A stretch of 64,000 bases of DNA from an uncultured Clostridia bacterium (GTDB taxonomy: Bacteria; Bacillota; Clostridia; Monoglobales; Monoglobaceae): assembly GCA_910580105.1 (NCBI GenBank), contig CAJTWN010000003.1, forward strand, positions 1 to 64,000. Direction: 5' to 3'. Position 1 is the first letter of the stretch, and each line of letters opens with the position of its first letter. The notes beneath the pieces were generated by a model. The model saw nothing but the letters and a program-made list of their open reading frames with translations, searched no databases and was not told the origin of the DNA. The position numbers and the translations under genes were made by a program. Positions 17,780 to 25,779 of the stretch are shown in pieces.

Positions 17780-19960
17780 ATGACACCAAATTATAAAAAT
17801 CCCGAACTTTCTATAAAGGAACGGGTCGAAGACCTGTTATCCAGAATGACGGTGGAAGAAAAAGTTGCACAGATGACCCAGGTGAGCGTCAATATGGTTT
17901 CTGCAGATGAAGCCGATGTCTATGCTGAAAAGGGAATCGGCTCATTTTTACACAGCCTCGGCGATACCACCCGGCGCCTGAAGCAAATTGCGTCCAATAC
18001 CCGGCTGGGAATCCCCTTGATTTTTGGCATTGACGCCATTCATGGCCATTCTCTTCACAACGGTTGTACCATGTATCCCTCTCAGCTTGGGGTCTCATGC
18101 AGCTGGGACGAAGAAAAAATCCATGAAATGGGGAAGATCACCGCACGGGAAGCGGCGGAAGAAGGCCTGCACTGGCTTTTCTCACCGGTGCTCTGTGTCG
18201 GCCGCGACCTCCGCTGGGGACGAATTGACGAAACCTTCGGCGAAGACCCCTATCTGATTGGGGAACTTGGCTATTCTATCATCCGCGGCTATCAAAGTGA
18301 AAATCTGGCGGCGGCCTGCGCAAAACACTATCTTGGCTATGGCGAAAGTGTAGGCGCACGCGACTCATATGACAGTCAGATCAGCGACCGCAAGATACGT
18401 GAATGCTTTCTTCCCCCCTTCAAACGGGCAGTGGAAGCAGAAAGTATGACCTTTATGGTGGGCTATGAGAGCATTGACGGCCTGCCCATGAGCGCCAACC
18501 GGAAATTCCTCCGGGACGTCCTGAAAGACGAACTGGGTTTTGCAGGCTTTTCCGTCACCGATTGGTGCAATATCGAAGGCCTGCACGCCCGGCAGTTTGT
18601 AGCAAATGACCTGCGGGACGCTTCGAAGATTGCCGTTGAAGCAGGAAACGATATGAGTATGAACTCCCTGGGCTTTATGGAACATGTCATTGACATGGCC
18701 AAAAGCGGTGAATTGGACATGAAATACATTGATGACAGTGTCCGCCGGATCCTTGCCGTCAAGTTTAAGCTCGGCCTCTTTGATGGCATTGAACAAAGAA
18801 TCCCCCATGGCTGCACAGCCTGCGAAGAACATATCACGGCCTGCAAAGCCCTCACTGACGAATGCCCGGTACTTCTGGAAAACAACGGCATCCTGCCTCT
18901 GGGCAGCAAATATAAAAAGATTGCCGTCATCGGCCCGAATGCGGATAATGTGAAAGCACAATACGGCGACTGGACCTATTTCTCCCATCCCGATGCAAAC
19001 CCCAACGCAGTCCCGAAAGAAGAATTATATACCATGCTGCGCGGTATGAAAACGGTCTTTTCAGATGCGGAGGTGCGTTATACCCGGGGATGTGATGTGA
19101 TGGACCCCACCGATCAGAATATCAAGGAGGCGGTAGCCCTGGCAAATGACAGCGATGTAGTGGTTGCAGTACTGGGTGACTGTCTGGATCAGAATGGCGA
19201 ATCGAAAGACCGCTGTAATCTGGAGATCACCGGAGCACAGCTCGACCTCTTAAAGCAGTTGAAGGCCACCGGCAAGCCGGTTGTCGTCATTCTGGTCAAT
19301 GGCAAACCCCTTTGCATCGGTGAAGTCCGGGACAACTGCGACGCCCTTCTGGAAACCTTCAATTCCGGCGCTTACGGCGGCCTGTCTGCGGCAAAAATTC
19401 TCCGCGGCGACTGCAATCCGGAAGGTAAACTGACCATCTCCTTCCCCCGGAACGCCGGACAGATTCCTGTTTATTACAATCAATATGCCGGCTGGCACAG
19501 CAATCCAAAAACCGGCGGTTACTGCGACTGCCCGCCGGACGCCCTTTATCCCTTTGGCTATGGCCTGTCCTATAACAACTATACCTATGCCAATATGCAG
19601 GTCAGCAAGACATCGGTCACACCCGATGACACCATCGAGGTATCTGTGGACATTACCAACAACGGCGGCAGAGACGGAAATGAAATTGTGCAGCTCTATG
19701 TCAACGACAAGGTGAGTTCTGTCTGCACACCGGTCAAACAGCTCCGCGGCTTCCAGCGCGCCTTCATCAAGGCCGGCCAAACAATAACGGTGACCATTCC
19801 CCTTTCTGTCAGTGACCTTTGGATTGTCAACCGCGAAGAGGAATATATTGTGGAGGCAGGCGAGTTTGAACTGATGATCGGCAAGAGTTCCCTCGACCGC
19901 GACCTTTTGACCCAAACCATCCGCTGTACAGAAACACGCCGTCTGTCATCAAGTTGTTAG
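17780..19960 (+). CDS. GH3 family beta-glucosidase
   Basis: A 726-residue GH3 enzyme, the normal size for BglX-type beta-glucosidases. The reading frame is open far upstream, but GGAGG 5 nt before the ATG at 17780 and the conserved beginning (IKERVEDLLSRMTVEEKVAQM) fix the start. The N-terminal barrel carries CAKHYLGYG (Lys182, His183) and the nucleophile Asp261 in SVTDWCN. The second alpha/beta domain (about 370-600) and a fibronectin-III-like end (VELYVNDKVSSV-type strand) complete the three-domain layout. There is no signal peptide, so it works on imported oligosaccharides, most likely removing terminal beta-linked glucose. Xylosidase activity cannot be excluded. Confidence 0.9.
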   Translation: MTPNYKNPELSIKERVEDLLSRMTVEEKVAQMTQVSVNMVSADEADVYAEKGIGSFLHSLGDTTRRLKQIASNTRLGIPLIFGIDAIHGHSLHNGCTMYPSQLGVSCSWDEEKIHEMGKITAREAAEEGLHWLFSPVLCVGRDLRWGRIDETFGEDPYLIGELGYSIIRGYQSENLAAACAKHYLGYGESVGARDSYDSQISDRKIRECFLPPFKRAVEAESMTFMVGYESIDGLPMSANRKFLRDVLKDELGFAGFSVTDWCNIEGLHARQFVANDLRDASKIAVEAGNDMSMNSLGFMEHVIDMAKSGELDMKYIDDSVRRILAVKFKLGLFDGIEQRIPHGCTACEEHITACKALTDECPVLLENNGILPLGSKYKKIAVIGPNADNVKAQYGDWTYFSHPDANPNAVPKEELYTMLRGMKTVFSDAEVRYTRGCDVMDPTDQNIKEAVALANDSDVVVAVLGDCLDQNGESKDRCNLEITGAQLDLLKQLKATGKPVVVILVNGKPLCIGEVRDNCDALLETFNSGAYGGLSAAKILRGDCNPEGKLTISFPRNAGQIPVYYNQYAGWHSNPKTGGYCDCPPDALYPFGYGLSYNNYTYANMQVSKTSVTPDDTIEVSVDITNNGGRDGNEIVQLYVNDKVSSVCTPVKQLRGFQRAFIKAGQTITVTIPLSVSDLWIVNREEEYIVEAGEFELMIGKSSLDRDLLTQTIRCTETRRLSSSC

Positions 19961-20059
19961 GAAGAAATTCTTTCTTTTGCATTGACATTTTTCACCGGTA
20001 CCGCTATAATGCTCTCGAATTCAAATATCTGCACAGATGGAAATAAAGGAGCGTTCTCT

Positions 20060-22573
20060 ATGATTTATGTATCTGAACTCAAATGCGAGTACAAGGTCAA
20101 TCCCATCGGGATTGACACGGCCAAACCACGGTTTAGCTATGTGATCGGCGCGGACCACAGCGATGTTATGCAGTCCGCTTATCAAATCGTTGTCAGAAAC
20201 GGCAATGAAGTTTTCTGGGACAGCGGCAGGGTGGAAAGTGAACAATCTATCCAAATTCCCTACGGCGGCCCTGTTCCTGCCCCCAAAACCAGATATACCT
20301 ATCAAATCAAAATCTGGTCAACAGACGGTGAAGAAAGCGATTTTTCAGAACCGCAATTTTTCGAGACCGGCATCGGCAGGTTTGCCGATTCCCCCGCAAA
20401 GTGGATCAGCGCAAGGAAGGACAACGCCTGCCTGCACAAAACCTTCACCCTTACAGCGGTCAAAGACGCGCGCATTTATGCTTCCGCCTGCGGACTTTAC
20501 CGCATTATCCTCAACGGAAAAGATATTACCGAAGATTTGCTGACCCCCGGCTGGACCGCCTATAAAAAGCGGATACAGTACCAGACCTATGATGTAACAC
20601 CGTTTTTAAAAACCGGCGAAAATACCATAGACATCTATCTCGGCAATGGTTGGTATAAAGGAAGGATTGGCTGGGCAGACCAAACCAGCTTCTATGGTTA
20701 TGATACCGCGGCGATTATGGAACTGGACCTGGAAGGCGTTCCCGTGCTGGTCACGGATGAAAGCTGGAAATGGTCCCGCGGGAATATCGAATTCTCTGAA
20801 TTTTATGACGGCGAGGTCTATGACGCACGGCTGGACTATAAAAAAGCGCTCTATCCCGTCCAGGTGATGGACGTTGATAAAAACCTGCTGGTTGCCCAGG
20901 AAAATGATCCGGTACGGCGGATTGAGGAAATTAAGCCGCTCTCCCTTATCACCACACCGAAAGGCGAAACCGTTCTGGACATGGGACAGAACATGGTGGG
21001 ACATCTGCGCTTTAAAGTCAAAGGCAATCCCGGCGATGTTGTGATCATCCGCCATGCAGAGGTGCTGGATAAGGACGGCAACTTCTATCTCGGAAACCTG
21101 CGCACAGCCAAAGAACAGATTGTTTATATCCTCAAAGGCGGCGAAGAAGAGATATTCGAACCCCATTTTACCTTTATGGGCTTTCGTTATATTCGGATCG
21201 ACCGCTATCCGGGAGAGGTCAAACCCGAAAACTTCACCGGTATCGTCATGCACACGGATATGGAGGAGACAGGAGATTTCTCCTGTTCCAACCCAATGGT
21301 CAACCAATTGGTGCACAACATCAAATGGGGACAGAAAGGCAACTTTGTGGACGTCCCAACCGACTGTCCCCAGCGGGATGAACGCCTCGGCTGGTCCGGA
21401 GATGCACAGGTTTTCTGCGCTACTGCAAGCTATAATATGAACACCGCCTCTTTCTTCACCAAATGGCTTCATGATGTGGCGGCAGACCAGATGGAGGACG
21501 GCCGGATCCCCGATGTAATTCCCGATGTCCTGATACAGGGCGGTGCCTGCGGATGGGGTGACTGTGCGGTCATCTGTCCCCAGGTTATCTACAACTTTTA
21601 TGCAGATACCCAACTGCTTGCCGAGCAATACGACAGCATGAAAAAATGGGTGGAATATATCCGCGGCACCGGCGATGACGAATACCTTTGGAATACAGGA
21701 AAACATTTCGGCGACTGGCTGGCGCTGGACTCTGAGGAGGACAGCTATCGGGGCGCCACTGACCACGGTTATGTAGCCACGGTCTTCTATGCCAATTCGG
21801 TGGATTTGCTATCAAAGGCGGCAAAAATCCTTGGCAAAAACAGCGATGCAGACGCATACCGGGCGCTGCACAGCGCAGTCAAAGACCGCTTCTGTGAAGT
21901 TTATATCGGCAAAGACGGTCTGCCGACCCAAAAGACCCAGACCGCATATGTGCTGGCGCTGCACTTCCATATGGTACCGGAGGAACTGCGTACCGGGATT
22001 GCAAAAGCGTTGGCGGATGACATTCTTGCCCATGATACCCACCTGACCACCGGATTTTTAGGTACCCCCTATCTCTGTTTTGCCCTGTGCGACAACGGCT
22101 ATGAAGATTTGGCCTTTGCCCTTTTGATGAAGGATGATTATCCTTCCTGGCTCTATGAGGTAAAGATGGGTGCCACCACCATCTGGGAACACTGGGACGG
22201 CATCAAACCGGACGGCAGTTTCTGGAGCGACAGCATGAATTCCTATAACCACTATGCCTATGGTGCAATCGGTGAATGGCTGTATCGGTATGTAGGCGGC
22301 ATCGGTGTGGACGAAACAGCGCCCGGCTTCAAGCATATCCTGCTTGCGCCGCACATTGGCGCGGACTTTACCTATGTCAATTGTTCCTATAAGAGTATGT
22401 ATGGCAACATTGTGGTCAACCGGAATGAAGACGGAGATACCCAGCGTTTCTATGTGGAAGTCCCCTGCAACACAACTGCCAGCTTCACCGTTCCGGCTGG
22501 TCTCAGACAGGCCGGTGAAGTGCTTCATCTCACTTCCGGCAAACATGAACTTTGCTTTGATAAAGCAATTTAA
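20060..22573 (+). CDS. GH78 alpha-L-rhamnosidase
   Basis: An 837-residue bacterial alpha-L-rhamnosidase, cytoplasmic. The ATG at 20060 has AAAGGAG 8 nt upstream and matches the family beginning (VSELKCEYKVNPIGID); the longer reading is not supported. Domain order follows GH78: N-terminal beta domains, the rhamnosidase N domain with GNGWYKGRIGW near 195, then the (alpha/alpha)6 barrel with the hallmark DCPQRDERLGWSGDAQ (general acid Glu441) and TTIWEHWDG (general base Glu710), and a C-terminal beta domain. It lies 99 nt after the GH3 gene in the same direction. With GH88 and GH3 it could take apart an oligosaccharide of unsaturated glucuronate, glucose and rhamnose. Confidence 0.92.
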   Translation: MIYVSELKCEYKVNPIGIDTAKPRFSYVIGADHSDVMQSAYQIVVRNGNEVFWDSGRVESEQSIQIPYGGPVPAPKTRYTYQIKIWSTDGEESDFSEPQFFETGIGRFADSPAKWISARKDNACLHKTFTLTAVKDARIYASACGLYRIILNGKDITEDLLTPGWTAYKKRIQYQTYDVTPFLKTGENTIDIYLGNGWYKGRIGWADQTSFYGYDTAAIMELDLEGVPVLVTDESWKWSRGNIEFSEFYDGEVYDARLDYKKALYPVQVMDVDKNLLVAQENDPVRRIEEIKPLSLITTPKGETVLDMGQNMVGHLRFKVKGNPGDVVIIRHAEVLDKDGNFYLGNLRTAKEQIVYILKGGEEEIFEPHFTFMGFRYIRIDRYPGEVKPENFTGIVMHTDMEETGDFSCSNPMVNQLVHNIKWGQKGNFVDVPTDCPQRDERLGWSGDAQVFCATASYNMNTASFFTKWLHDVAADQMEDGRIPDVIPDVLIQGGACGWGDCAVICPQVIYNFYADTQLLAEQYDSMKKWVEYIRGTGDDEYLWNTGKHFGDWLALDSEEDSYRGATDHGYVATVFYANSVDLLSKAAKILGKNSDADAYRALHSAVKDRFCEVYIGKDGLPTQKTQTAYVLALHFHMVPEELRTGIAKALADDILAHDTHLTTGFLGTPYLCFALCDNGYEDLAFALLMKDDYPSWLYEVKMGATTIWEHWDGIKPDGSFWSDSMNSYNHYAYGAIGEWLYRYVGGIGVDETAPGFKHILLAPHIGADFTYVNCSYKSMYGNIVVNRNEDGDTQRFYVEVPCNTTASFTVPAGLRQAGEVLHLTSGKHELCFDKAI

Positions 22574-22909
22574 TCCTTTTCTGTCACCGGAATATCGGTA
22601 ATTTAAACATACACAGAAAAAAGAACGGAGGTAATGGACACCCTATATAAGACAGTAAAATGCAATTTTATATAAGATGTCTGTCAAGCAGGATTTAAAA
22701 AGTCTATCGCTTATAAAAGCGATAGACTTTTTTCTATGTCGCAATAGTGGACTAGAAGTAATCATTTTAGGGACTTTTCGGCTTTCATAAACCGCATAGA
22801 CTCTCACTTTTTCAAATGTGAAACGCCGTTAAACTTAGGGGGTATGTATAGTTTTAAATTAAAACCCTTGAAAATGCGGTTCTAAATGTCCACATAATTT
22901 ATAAATTTT
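22574..22909. other. Non-coding gap with small repeats
   Basis: No gene of normal length. GGAGGTA precedes a 13-codon ORF at 22634 (MDTLYKTVKCNFI). TATATAAGA occurs twice (22644-22652 and 22669-22677). The stretch may be the edge of a lost mobile element. The strong hairpin at 22697 is listed separately; beyond it I see nothing. Confidence 0.3.
22697..22733. terminator. Bidirectional terminator between GH78 and accessory island
   Basis: A perfect 16-bp stem (22697-22712 with 22717-22732) with A-run before and T-run after. Confidence 0.8.
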
Positions 22910-23497
22910 TTATTGGATATGTGGTTTAACTATTTCAGATTTTTTAATTAAATGTGTTGAATTAAATTTAGGAAATTCAGCATTAGTTATTGTAGATTTT
23001 TTTGAAAAATATTTTCCTGTTTTTAGATAAAGCTTTATTTCCTTAATATCATCTATCGAAGAAAAGTTACCGTTTTCCACAAGAAATGCAACATATTTTA
23101 TATTATCAACATTCGCATAAATTGTTCTTGATATATTGAATTCCATCTCTTTATCAATATTAAATATACTATCTGTATTATTGACATTATGTGATGTTAG
23201 AGTGGAAAAATCCAACAATTCAGTTTTTAATTTAGTCCCATTTTTTAAAGTTATACTTGCAGAAATATTTTTTGCAAAAATAGTTAGCTTATTTATGTAG
23301 ATATTTAAAACCAACATCAAGACTGTACCATTCTTTTTCTCTTTGTTTCCTTTCGATACTCCTACAGCGTTTATTAATGTTATAGAATCCAATAATGTTA
23401 TTTGAATCTTCCGAAAAAAATTTATTATTGGGGAAAATATCACAGGCAACCACGCCGTTGCGCCAATAATGCTTAAAATAAAAGTAGTAGTATTCAT
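22910..23497 (-). CDS. Hypothetical AT-rich membrane-anchored protein
   Basis: A 195-residue protein I do not recognise. AAGGAGAG 8 nt before the ATG at 23497 sets the start; the longer ORF reads through a gene remnant. Residues 4-27 form one hydrophobic segment (FILSIIGATAWLPVIFSPII) followed by a basic stretch, and the rest is hydrophilic and beta-rich, ending in a lysine-rich tail. Base composition is much more AT-rich than the glycosidase genes beside it, with codons such as ATA and AAT common, which suggests recent transfer. It sits between a methyltransferase-like remnant and a terminator, so it may be a cargo gene of a defence or mobile module; that is a guess from context. Confidence 0.6.
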   Translation of the reverse strand: MNTTTFILSIIGATAWLPVIFSPIINFFRKIQITLLDSITLINAVGVSKGNKEKKNGTVLMLVLNIYINKLTIFAKNISASITLKNGTKLKTELLDFSTLTSHNVNNTDSIFNIDKEMEFNISRTIYANVDNIKYVAFLVENGNFSSIDDIKEIKLYLKTGKYFSKKSTITNAEFPKFNSTHLIKKSEIVKPHIQ

Positions 23498-23511
23498 AAT
23501 TAAATCTCTCC

Positions 23512-23676
23512 TTACTCTTTTGTTAATTCCTGATACATTTTCATCAATTCCACAACGCATTGGCTTTCGGTCATTGTCCTGACGTCGAAACTGTATGCCT
23601 GCATAACCGCTCTGTCGTTTGCCTGATGAGCCTTCTATTCTTTGTCTGTCATTGGTCGGTAATTCTTTCGGTAGAT
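23512..23676 (-). pseudogene. Remnant of a DNA methyltransferase-like C-terminus
   Basis: About 50 codons read YRPMTDKE, a TAG stop (23637-23635), then KAHQANDRAVMQAYSF and MTESQCVVELMKMYQELTKE before a TAA. From memory this resembles the end of mobile-element DNA methylases (PELRKAHQxNDRAV-type motif). There is no upstream coding sequence left; an IS3 end lies 140 nt further on. The fragment is thus the tail of a deleted gene with an extra nonsense change. Family assignment is tentative. Confidence 0.4.
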
Positions 23677-23784
23677 ATATTTATTTTGATTATAACATAA
23701 ATAACATTTTTTATCAATAAATTTGTAATTTTTGCATATGAAAAGACCATAATCGAAATTGAATAAGACCAGAAAAAACGGACA

Positions 23785-23809
23785 ATGACAAAAAAGGCCT
23801 TTTGGTCAT
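23785..23809. terminator. Hairpin next to the IS3 end
   Basis: ATGAC (23785-23789) pairs with GTCAT (23805-23809) around an AAAAGGCCTTTT core. It could insulate the IS from neighbouring transcription. Confidence 0.45.
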
Positions 23810-23832
23810 GTCAAGAAAAAGTGAACACAAAA

Positions 23833-24699
23833 CTAAGAGTTTTTACAATTTTGCACTTCAAACTGACAAGGGCTAACCCAGCCAATAGCAGAATGCATCC
23901 GTTTGGTGTTGTAATACAACTCAATATATTTAAAAATATCCATGCGAGCTTGTTTGGGATTGTCGTAATGCGCATCTTGAACAAGCTCCCTTTTTAATGT
24001 TCGGTAAAAAGATTCCATCACAGCATTGTCATTCGGGTTACCTTTTCTACTCATGTTTTGACGAAAACCATAACGAATGCACATTGCCTAAAATCGTTGC
24101 GCCGTATATTGACAACCACGATCAGTATGTGGTATAAACCCCTCGGATGGATGTTCCCGTCCTATCGCTTGATTCAAGGCCGAGAGCACCAATGTGTCAC
24201 GGACTCGGGTATCCATAGCCCAACCTACTACCCTCCTGGAGAATATATCAATAAAAACGGCTAAATACAGCCAACCGTGTTTCGTTGGAATGTAAGTGAT
24301 GTCTCCAACCCATATTTCATTTTTTGATTTTGCTGAAAATACTTGATGGAGGAGGTTGTCTTTTTCATCATAGATTGTTTTATTTGCCTGATATCGATAA
24401 TATTTACGCGTTCCCTTTGCGATCACTCCATGCTCACTCATAAGTCTGCATACTCTTTTTGCATTCACATGGATTCCTTGTTGTTCCACAACCTTTTGAA
24501 TACGCCTTGAGCCGTAGCGTGCTTTGTGTTCGTGAAAAATATCCTCAATCATTTCCGTCAGAGCCTCATTTTCGATAGTACGTTTGCTTTTTCTACGTTT
24601 CAAGTAATCATAGAAACCAGAACGTGAAATATTTAATATTTTGCAGGCCTTCTTGATATTGTATTGTTTTTGATGCTCTTTTAAAAACTGAAATCTCAC
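23833..24699 (-). pseudogene. IS3 transposase orfB, interrupted by an amber codon
   Basis: The integrase-core half of an IS3 transposase. It begins at a GTG overlapping the orfA stop and has an HTH_21-type region (KARYGSRRI) then the rve core. The first catalytic Asp is in WVGDITYI and the second in HTDRGCQY; the third residue, Glu, is in NDNAVMESFYRTLK. An in-frame TAG (24090-24088) lies between the second and third, so translation yields 203 residues lacking the Glu and the C-terminal GWVSPCQFE segment. Sequence on both sides of the stop is intact and in the same frame, so this is a single recent nonsense change. Confidence 0.85.
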
Positions 24700-24965
24700 A
24701 CATTCTTTTGCTTCAAGAAGGCCTGGAATTTTTTTAGGATTTCGTTCTCCATACGCAATTCCTCGTCCTGTTTCTGCAGCTTTTTCAACTCATATGTAGA
24801 GTTAAAAAGTGCGTTCCCATATTCATCATACTCATTGATCCAACGGCGCAGACTACAACCGCTGATTCCTAATTCAGCAGCTGTTTGTGCTACAGATTTA
24901 TCTGTTTCTTGTGCTAATTTTACTGCTGCCATTTTAAATTGCTTGTCATATACTGCTCGTTTCAT
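24696..24965 (-). CDS. IS3 transposase orfA
   Basis: An 89-residue DNA-binding protein (MKRAVYDKQFKMAAVKLA). It has a helix-turn-helix (VAQTAAELGISGCSLRRWINEY, about 26-46) and a C-terminal leucine-rich coiled coil (ELKKLQKQDEELRMENEILKKF) used for multimerisation. The ATG at 24965 follows GGTGG; the ORF upstream overlaps the terminal repeat and is not used. The A7 slippery run near its end would make the OrfAB fusion. Confidence 0.85.
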   Translation of the reverse strand: MKRAVYDKQFKMAAVKLAQETDKSVAQTAAELGISGCSLRRWINEYDEYGNALFNSTYELKKLQKQDEELRMENEILKKFQAFLKQKNV

Positions 24966-25072
24966 AAACTGAACCACCTTTCTTTCTTTTGCTCTTATCT
25001 TTGTGTCCAGTTTATTATACCATATCCACAAATATGCACCCCAAAAGTGTCTAACTTTTGGGGTGCACTTCA

Positions 25073-25218
25073 AATGCAGGCCTACGGCTTTGATATAAAA
25101 AAAACATGACCGAATCCGATTGCGCTGCTGCATTAATGAAATTATATCAAAGACTGACATTACTTAAAAAAATCCCCTGTACAGCATGTACAGGGGATTT
25201 TGCCATATTTCATTTAAA
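25073..25218. other. Non-coding gap between IS3 and the NrdD-like gene
   Basis: Apart from the terminator at 25169 I see only sequence without a gene here. Confidence 0.4.
25169..25202 (-). terminator. Terminator of the NrdD-like gene
   Basis: Perfect 13-bp stem (25171-25183 with 25187-25199) flanked by A and T runs, 20 nt after the stop codon of the minus-strand gene. Confidence 0.8.
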
Positions 25219-25500
25219 TCAGTTGCAGCAGCTCATGTTCATGTGCTTCACGCGGTCATGAACCTCTGCACGCTTCGCATTGTTAAACCGGTCAATCGTT
25301 CCAACCAGATACCCGGTAATCCGTCTGATCCGCTCGAAAGGAATCGGGGTCAAAACATAATCCGCATCCACATATCCATCATCACAGATGGTCAGATTCA
25401 ATGTTTCAATATCCATCCCCGGATTGCTCTTTCTGATATGGTTCGCATAATGGGTGATCTCTTTGGCCTCCATTGTGCCATTCACAACATTTACTGTCAT
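25219..25500 (-). CDS. Stand-alone NrdD glycyl-radical-domain protein
   Basis: A 93-residue protein (start ATG 25500, 8 nt after GGAGG; the upstream ATG is not needed). Residues 59-86, RRITGYL...DRFNNAKRAEVHDRVKH, match the C-terminus of class III anaerobic ribonucleotide reductase (E. coli NrdD RRVCGYL...FNAGKQEEVKRRVKH as I recall it), aligning Gly63 with the glycyl-radical glycine. The zinc-binding CxxC pairs that precede this loop in NrdD are absent, and so is the 600-residue catalytic barrel. Short proteins of this type are annotated as anaerobic ribonucleotide reductase in many Clostridia. The gene is monocistronic with its own promoter and NrdR-type sites. By analogy with GrcA/YfiD, which replaces the damaged radical domain of pyruvate formate-lyase, it might repair or modulate NrdD; this is inference. 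Confidence 0.75.
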   Translation of the reverse strand: MTVNVVNGTMEAKEITHYANHIRKSNPGMDIETLNLTICDDGYVDADYVLTPIPFERIRRITGYLVGTIDRFNNAKRAEVHDRVKHMNMSCCN

Positions 25501-25545
25501 TTTCATTTCCTCCAAACACAATTTAATTTTCATTCACTGTCTGCT

Positions 25546-25574
25546 ATTATACACCCTTTATGCTTCCATGTCAA
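25546..25574 (-). promoter_or_regulatory. Consensus promoter of the NrdD-like gene
   Basis: On the minus strand TTGACA (25574-25569), a 17-nt spacer and TATAAT (25551-25546): a perfect sigma-A promoter. Predicted start near 25539, giving a leader of about 38 nt. The -35 element overlaps the first NrdR-like box. Confidence 0.85.
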
Positions 25575-25618
25575 TAGATATTGTGTAAAATTTTGATTAC
25601 AAACACAAGATATTGTGT
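25571..25618. promoter_or_regulatory. Pair of NrdR boxes
   Basis: ACACAAGATATTGTGT (25603-25618) fits the NrdR box consensus (ACACwATATwTwGTGT type) as a palindrome; TCAATAGATATTGTGT (25571-25586) is a second copy identical at 13 of 16 positions. They are separated by 16 bp, 32 bp centre to centre, about three helical turns, the spacing known for NrdR pairs. The nearer box covers the -35, as expected for repression by NrdR-dATP. Confidence 0.75.
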
Positions 25619-25779
25619 CACACAATTCTTTCCCCATACAGCAGAATATGAAAAGGCATATGAATCAACATCCCATTTTCCGCCCGTTTGCGAAGTTTTT
25701 CAGGCATGTAAATACCGAAATAAACTTACAGATATTGCCCTGTTTATTCCAAACTTCGTGAGGTTACAAAAGCAATCTT

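Larger units (their letters stand above)
23815..25072 (-). mobile_element. IS3-family insertion sequence, inactive
   Basis: A roughly 1.26-kb element on the minus strand with orfA and orfB overlapping by 4 nt in different frames. The orfA-side end (25072-25047) reads TGAAGTGCACCCCAAAAGTT and overlaps a near-perfect 33-bp palindrome (25035-25067). The other end (near 23815) holds a degenerate copy, AAGTGAACACAAAA; the exact boundary and target duplication are not resolved. A run of seven A in orfA (24735-24729, codons CTA AAA AAA) is a canonical -1 slippery site; after slippage the frame runs IPGLLEAKECVRFQF straight into orfB. An amber codon in orfB makes the copy probably dead. Confidence 0.85.

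Noticed and set aside
19982..20059. Longer start for the GH78 rhamnosidase
   Set aside because: No ribosome binding site, and the family beginning starts at 20060.
20606..21766. 386-codon minus-strand ORF inside the GH78 gene
   Set aside because: Antisense shadow; the plus strand carries the full GH78 motif set.
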